Source of the DNA: Anaerolineaceae bacterium
GTDB taxonomy: Bacteria; Chloroflexota; Anaerolineae; Anaerolineales; Villigracilaceae
Assembly: GCA_022181005.1 (NCBI GenBank)
Contig: BQMV01000366.1
Coordinates: 1 to 7,808, forward strand
DNA length: 7,808 nucleotides
Direction: 5' to 3'
Below are positions 4,964 through 7,808 of the stretch, one piece after another. A model generated the notes under the pieces. The model had not been told where the DNA came from and made no database searches. It was given only the letters and a program-made list of their open reading frames with translations. The translations under genes and the position numbers were made by a program. Position 1 is the stretch's first letter. Every line of letters begins with the position of its first letter.

Positions 4964-5977
4964 TTATGATTGTGCTTTTTCGCTCCCGGTTGTAGATTTA
5001 TTCCTGAAATTCAGCAATTGTTGATATACGCCCGAGAGCGTCTGTCCTTCGCGCGAGAGTCCAATTGCGCCCACAACGATGCTGTTGATGTAATTATACA
5101 ACCGCATGGCTAATGCGGCGGCAAACGCCGTCGATTCGTCAGGGATGAAGCGCGTGAGGGCGAACACGATCGCGCCTTCGAATGTCCCTAGCGCGCCCGG
5201 TGCCGAAGGGATGGCTCCGCCAAACGCTGCCATTCCCAAGCCGAACATCGCCCAGATCGCGTTTGCCTGCGGGAAGAACGCGCGGATGATGAGGTAATAC
5301 GCGACGATGGCGATCCCCCAGTTGACCGTCATCCAAAATAAAAATTTGACGAAGAGCCAGCCGTCGTTCAGCACGCTCAAGCCGGAGAAAAATGATTCGA
5401 GGAAACTGCCGCCGAGTTTTTGTAAGCGCGGGAAACGCGCAGTGAGTTTGTGAAATAGATCGAGAGCCCATTTGTTGTTGCGCGCCAGAATGAACATCAT
5501 TGCGAAGCCAACCAGCACGAGGCCGCCCATGAGGTAGGCTGTGCGTCCGCTGCCTTCCGCGCCGACGACGAACGGAAGGACGGAAAGAAAAATGATAGCG
5601 GTGTAGATCAAGTCCATGGTGCGTTCGATGACGATGGTGGGAAGAATTTCCATGAAGGTCAGCGATGTTTTGCGGCTGAGCAAGAACGCGCGACCGATTT
5701 CGCCGAGGCGGAAAGGGAGGAAGTTATTTAATAAGTATCCTTCACCCACTGTCCAAAACACATCGCTGAACGAGGCGCGATTTTGCAAAAGAGTTCGCCA
5801 CACCTGAGTACGGACTGCCATCCACAAAAAGCCGATCACAAGCGCGATGCCGAAATACATATAATTCGCGTTGCGAAGCGCGTCTACCATCTTGGGCAGA
5901 TCAACAAAGTAGAGGATCGCGGCGATCAAGCCGAGGCTGATGATGACGCCGGGGAGCCAGCGTTTTGCGTCTTTCAA
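4964..5977 (-). CDS. Flippase-like integral membrane protein (UPF0104/LPG synthase TM family)
   Basis: A 337-residue membrane protein. Hydrophobic segments lie at about 9-27, 39-56, 108-138, 147-165, 208-232, 241-275 and 284-306. Family-like motifs are LLNNFLPFRLGEIGRAFLL (82-100), IERTMDLIY (117-125) and PSAPGALGTFEGAIVFAL (257-274), as in the transmembrane part of MprF and in AglD-like proteins. There is no cytosolic lysyl-transferase domain, so the role is more likely lipid or lipid-linked sugar translocation than lysyl-phosphatidylglycerol synthesis; the substrate is unknown. The start is TTG at 5977, three nt after the lepA stop. The next in-frame Met is at residue 30, beyond the first membrane segment. 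A strong GAGGA ribosome binding site seven nt upstream supports the TTG. Operon position between lepA and the GNAT-like gene suggests co-expression. Confidence 0.88.
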   Translation of the reverse strand: MKDAKRWLPGVIISLGLIAAILYFVDLPKMVDALRNANYMYFGIALVIGFLWMAVRTQVWRTLLQNRASFSDVFWTVGEGYLLNNFLPFRLGEIGRAFLLSRKTSLTFMEILPTIVIERTMDLIYTAIIFLSVLPFVVGAEGSGRTAYLMGGLVLVGFAMMFILARNNKWALDLFHKLTARFPRLQKLGGSFLESFFSGLSVLNDGWLFVKFLFWMTVNWGIAIVAYYLIIRAFFPQANAIWAMFGLGMAAFGGAIPSAPGALGTFEGAIVFALTRFIPDESTAFAAALAMRLYNYINSIVVGAIGLSREGQTLSGVYQQLLNFRNKSTTGSEKAQS

Positions 5978-5980
5978 AAA

Positions 5981-7780
5981 TTATTCCTCATTCAGCTTTA
6001 ACACTGCCATGAACGCTTCTTGCGGGATTTCGACGTTGCCAACCATCTTCAAGCGTTTCTTGCCCTTCTTCTGTTTTTCGAGCAGTTTCTTCTTGCGGCT
6101 AATGTCGCCGCCGTAGCATTTCGCCAGCACGTCTTTGCGCGTGGCTTTGACGTTGGCGCGCGAGATGATGCGTCCGCCCGAGGAGGCTTGCACCGCCACA
6201 TCATACAGTTGACGGGGGATCAAGTCTTTCAGTTTTGTGATGAGGCGTTGACCTTTGTGGTACGCGTCCTTTTGATGGACGATGGTCGCGAGCGCGTCGA
6301 GAGGTTCGCCGTTGACGAGGATCTCCAACTTCTGCAATTCGTCGGGACGGTATTCAAGGAATTGATAATCTAATGAGGCATAGCCTTTCGTGCGCGATTT
6401 CAAGTCGTCGAAGAAATCAACGATAATTTCCGAGAGCGGAATTTCAAAATTAAGTTGCACGCGATGCGGCGCAGGATATTCCTGTTGCTTGAAAATGCCG
6501 CGCCGTTTGGTGACGATATCCATGATGGGACCGTAATAATCGGTGGGCGTGATGATCTCGATGGTCATCCACGGCTCGCGCACTTCGACGATCTTCGATT
6601 CATCAGGCAGTTCGGCGGGCGAATCAACAGGAATAGTTTCATTATCGATCAACAGCACTTGATATTCCACCGACGGCGCGGTAAACAACACATCGAGATC
6701 GTATTCGCGTTCGATGCGTTCCTGAATAATCTCCATGTGAAAGAGACCGAGGAAGCCCGCGCGGAATCCGAACCCGAGCGCTTGCGACGTTTCAGGTTGA
6801 TACGTCAGCGCGGCGTCGTTGAGTTGCAGTTTTTCGAGCGAGTCGCGCAATTCAGGGTAATCGTCCGCCTCCACAGGATAAATCCCTGCGAAGACCATCG
6901 GCTTTGGGGTCTGGTATCCGGGCAGAGGATCTGAAGCAGGCTGAGCGGCGCGCGTGATCGTATCTCCCACGCGGCATTCATGCACGGTTTTGAATCCCGT
7001 CGCAACGTAGCCTACTTCTCCCGCTCCGAGCGAATCGGTGGGTTTCATGTTCGGCGCAAAAATTCCAATTTCAACTGGGCGCATATCTTTGTGCGTCGAA
7101 AACATCCGCAATACATCGTTAGAATTGAACGAGCCCTCGACCACGCGGATGTAGGCGATGACGCCCTTGTACGAGTCGTAATGTGAATCGAAGACCAGCG
7201 CGCGCAGAGGCGAGTCGTCCAAATCTTTCGGCGGCGGGACTCGCGTCACGATCGCCTCGAGGATTTGATCCACGTTGACGCCCTCTTTCGCCGAAACGCG
7301 CAACACCGCCTCAGGTTCGACGCCTAGTAGGCTGCCGATATCCTCAGCCACTTCGTCGGGACGGGCGGAGGGCAGATCAATTTTGTTAATGACGGGGATG
7401 ATCGTGAGGTCGGCGTCGAGCGCCTGATAAAGATTCGCCAGCGTCTGCGCTTCGATGCCCTGTGTGGCATCCACGACAAGCACCGCGCCTTCACACGCCT
7501 TGAGCGCGCGGCTGACCTCGTACCCGAAGTCCACGTGACCTGGCGTGTCGATCAGATTGATCTCATACTTTTGATTGTCTTTCGCGGTGTAATACATCCG
7601 CACCGCCGAGGCTTTGATCGTGACGCCTTTTTCGCGTTCGAGATCCATGCTGTCGAGCACCTGCTCGGTCATCTCGCGTTCCGAGATCGCGCCTGTCAGT
7701 TGCAACAAGCGGTCGGCAAGCGTGGATTTTCCATGGTCAACATGGGCGATGATGCAGAAGTTACGGATGTGGTCGGTCAT
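5981..7780 (-). CDS. lepA: Elongation factor 4 (LepA), ribosome-associated GTPase
   Basis: Full length at 599 residues, normal for the family. GTPase motifs are all present: G1 AHVDHGKST (12-20), G2 around GVTIK (52-56), G3 DTPGH (78-82), G4 NKID (132-135) and G5 SAKEG (163-167). EF-G-like domains follow. The LepA-specific C-terminal domain includes the typical YGGDISRKKKLLEKQKKGKK stretch (556-575) and ends in VEIPQEAFMAVLKL. EF4 binds the ribosome, promotes back-translocation in vitro and is linked to ribosome assembly and stress tolerance; it acts in the cytoplasm or at the membrane. ATG at 7780 is the natural start, since MTDHIRNFCIIAHVDHGKST leads directly into G1; no strong Shine-Dalgarno is visible in the 28 nt before the window edge. 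It is the first visible gene of the minus-strand cluster, and its end carries the ribosome binding site of the next gene. Confidence 0.97.
   Translation of the reverse strand: MTDHIRNFCIIAHVDHGKSTLADRLLQLTGAISEREMTEQVLDSMDLEREKGVTIKASAVRMYYTAKDNQKYEINLIDTPGHVDFGYEVSRALKACEGAVLVVDATQGIEAQTLANLYQALDADLTIIPVINKIDLPSARPDEVAEDIGSLLGVEPEAVLRVSAKEGVNVDQILEAIVTRVPPPKDLDDSPLRALVFDSHYDSYKGVIAYIRVVEGSFNSNDVLRMFSTHKDMRPVEIGIFAPNMKPTDSLGAGEVGYVATGFKTVHECRVGDTITRAAQPASDPLPGYQTPKPMVFAGIYPVEADDYPELRDSLEKLQLNDAALTYQPETSQALGFGFRAGFLGLFHMEIIQERIEREYDLDVLFTAPSVEYQVLLIDNETIPVDSPAELPDESKIVEVREPWMTIEIITPTDYYGPIMDIVTKRRGIFKQQEYPAPHRVQLNFEIPLSEIIVDFFDDLKSRTKGYASLDYQFLEYRPDELQKLEILVNGEPLDALATIVHQKDAYHKGQRLITKLKDLIPRQLYDVAVQASSGGRIISRANVKATRKDVLAKCYGGDISRKKKLLEKQKKGKKRLKMVGNVEIPQEAFMAVLKLNEE
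5984..5990 (-). promoter_or_regulatory. Ribosome binding site fixing a TTG start
   Basis: TGAGGAA on the minus strand overlaps the last two codons of lepA (GAG GAA), with seven nt from GAGGA to the TTG at 5977-5975. It decides the start of the flippase-like gene and implies translation coupled to lepA. Confidence 0.75.
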
Positions 7781-7808
7781 ACTGCTTTTAGAAGGTTATC
7801 TCTTCTTT

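Noticed and set aside
6020..7186. Plus-strand open frames opposite lepA, the longest of 159 codons
   Set aside because: They are antisense to an unmistakable full-length lepA; long antisense frames are expected from its codon bias.

Overview
The window looks like a piece of an environmental bacterial genome, most likely Chloroflexota (Anaerolineae). That assignment is an inference from the gene types: a Ycf45/SpoIIIAA-like ATPase with an R3H tail, a flippase-like UPF0104 membrane protein next to lepA, and pyrimidine-rich intergenic repeats. No rRNA, tRNA, CRISPR array, integrase or complete transposon is visible.

Layout. (1) Positions 1-1477, plus strand, visibly A+T-rich: the 3' end of a HerA/DUF87-type ATPase gene, followed 11 nt later by a gene for a DruA-like (DUF4338-type) protein. 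This pair reads as the right end of an accessory, possibly anti-phage, module whose remainder lies off the left edge. (2) Positions 1478-1902, a junction: a 15-bp perfect inverted repeat (probable terminator), tandem 16-mers derived from one arm, and a 79-codon orphan gene on the minus strand. That gene is bracketed by two exact 20-bp direct repeats, one of which is the 3' end of the next gene. (3) Positions 1881-3455, minus strand: the R3H ATPase gene. (4) Positions 3456-4030: a small orphan YgiT/MqsA-type zinc-finger gene with a good intrinsic terminator, and a 72-bp palindromic repeat built from phased heptamers. (5) Positions 4031-7780, minus strand: a tight cluster lepA - flippase-like membrane protein - GNAT-like protein, with gaps of 3 and 6 nt.

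Function. The right-hand cluster is ordinary chromosomal content: translation factor EF4, a predicted lipid-handling membrane protein and a degenerate acetyltransferase-like protein, probably transcribed together. The left pair is compositionally foreign and meets the chromosomal genes tail to tail at a repeat-rich junction. The most interesting points are the HerA-DruA-like pairing and the duplicated 3' end of the ATPase gene flanking the small orphan gene, which looks like an insertion or recombination scar.
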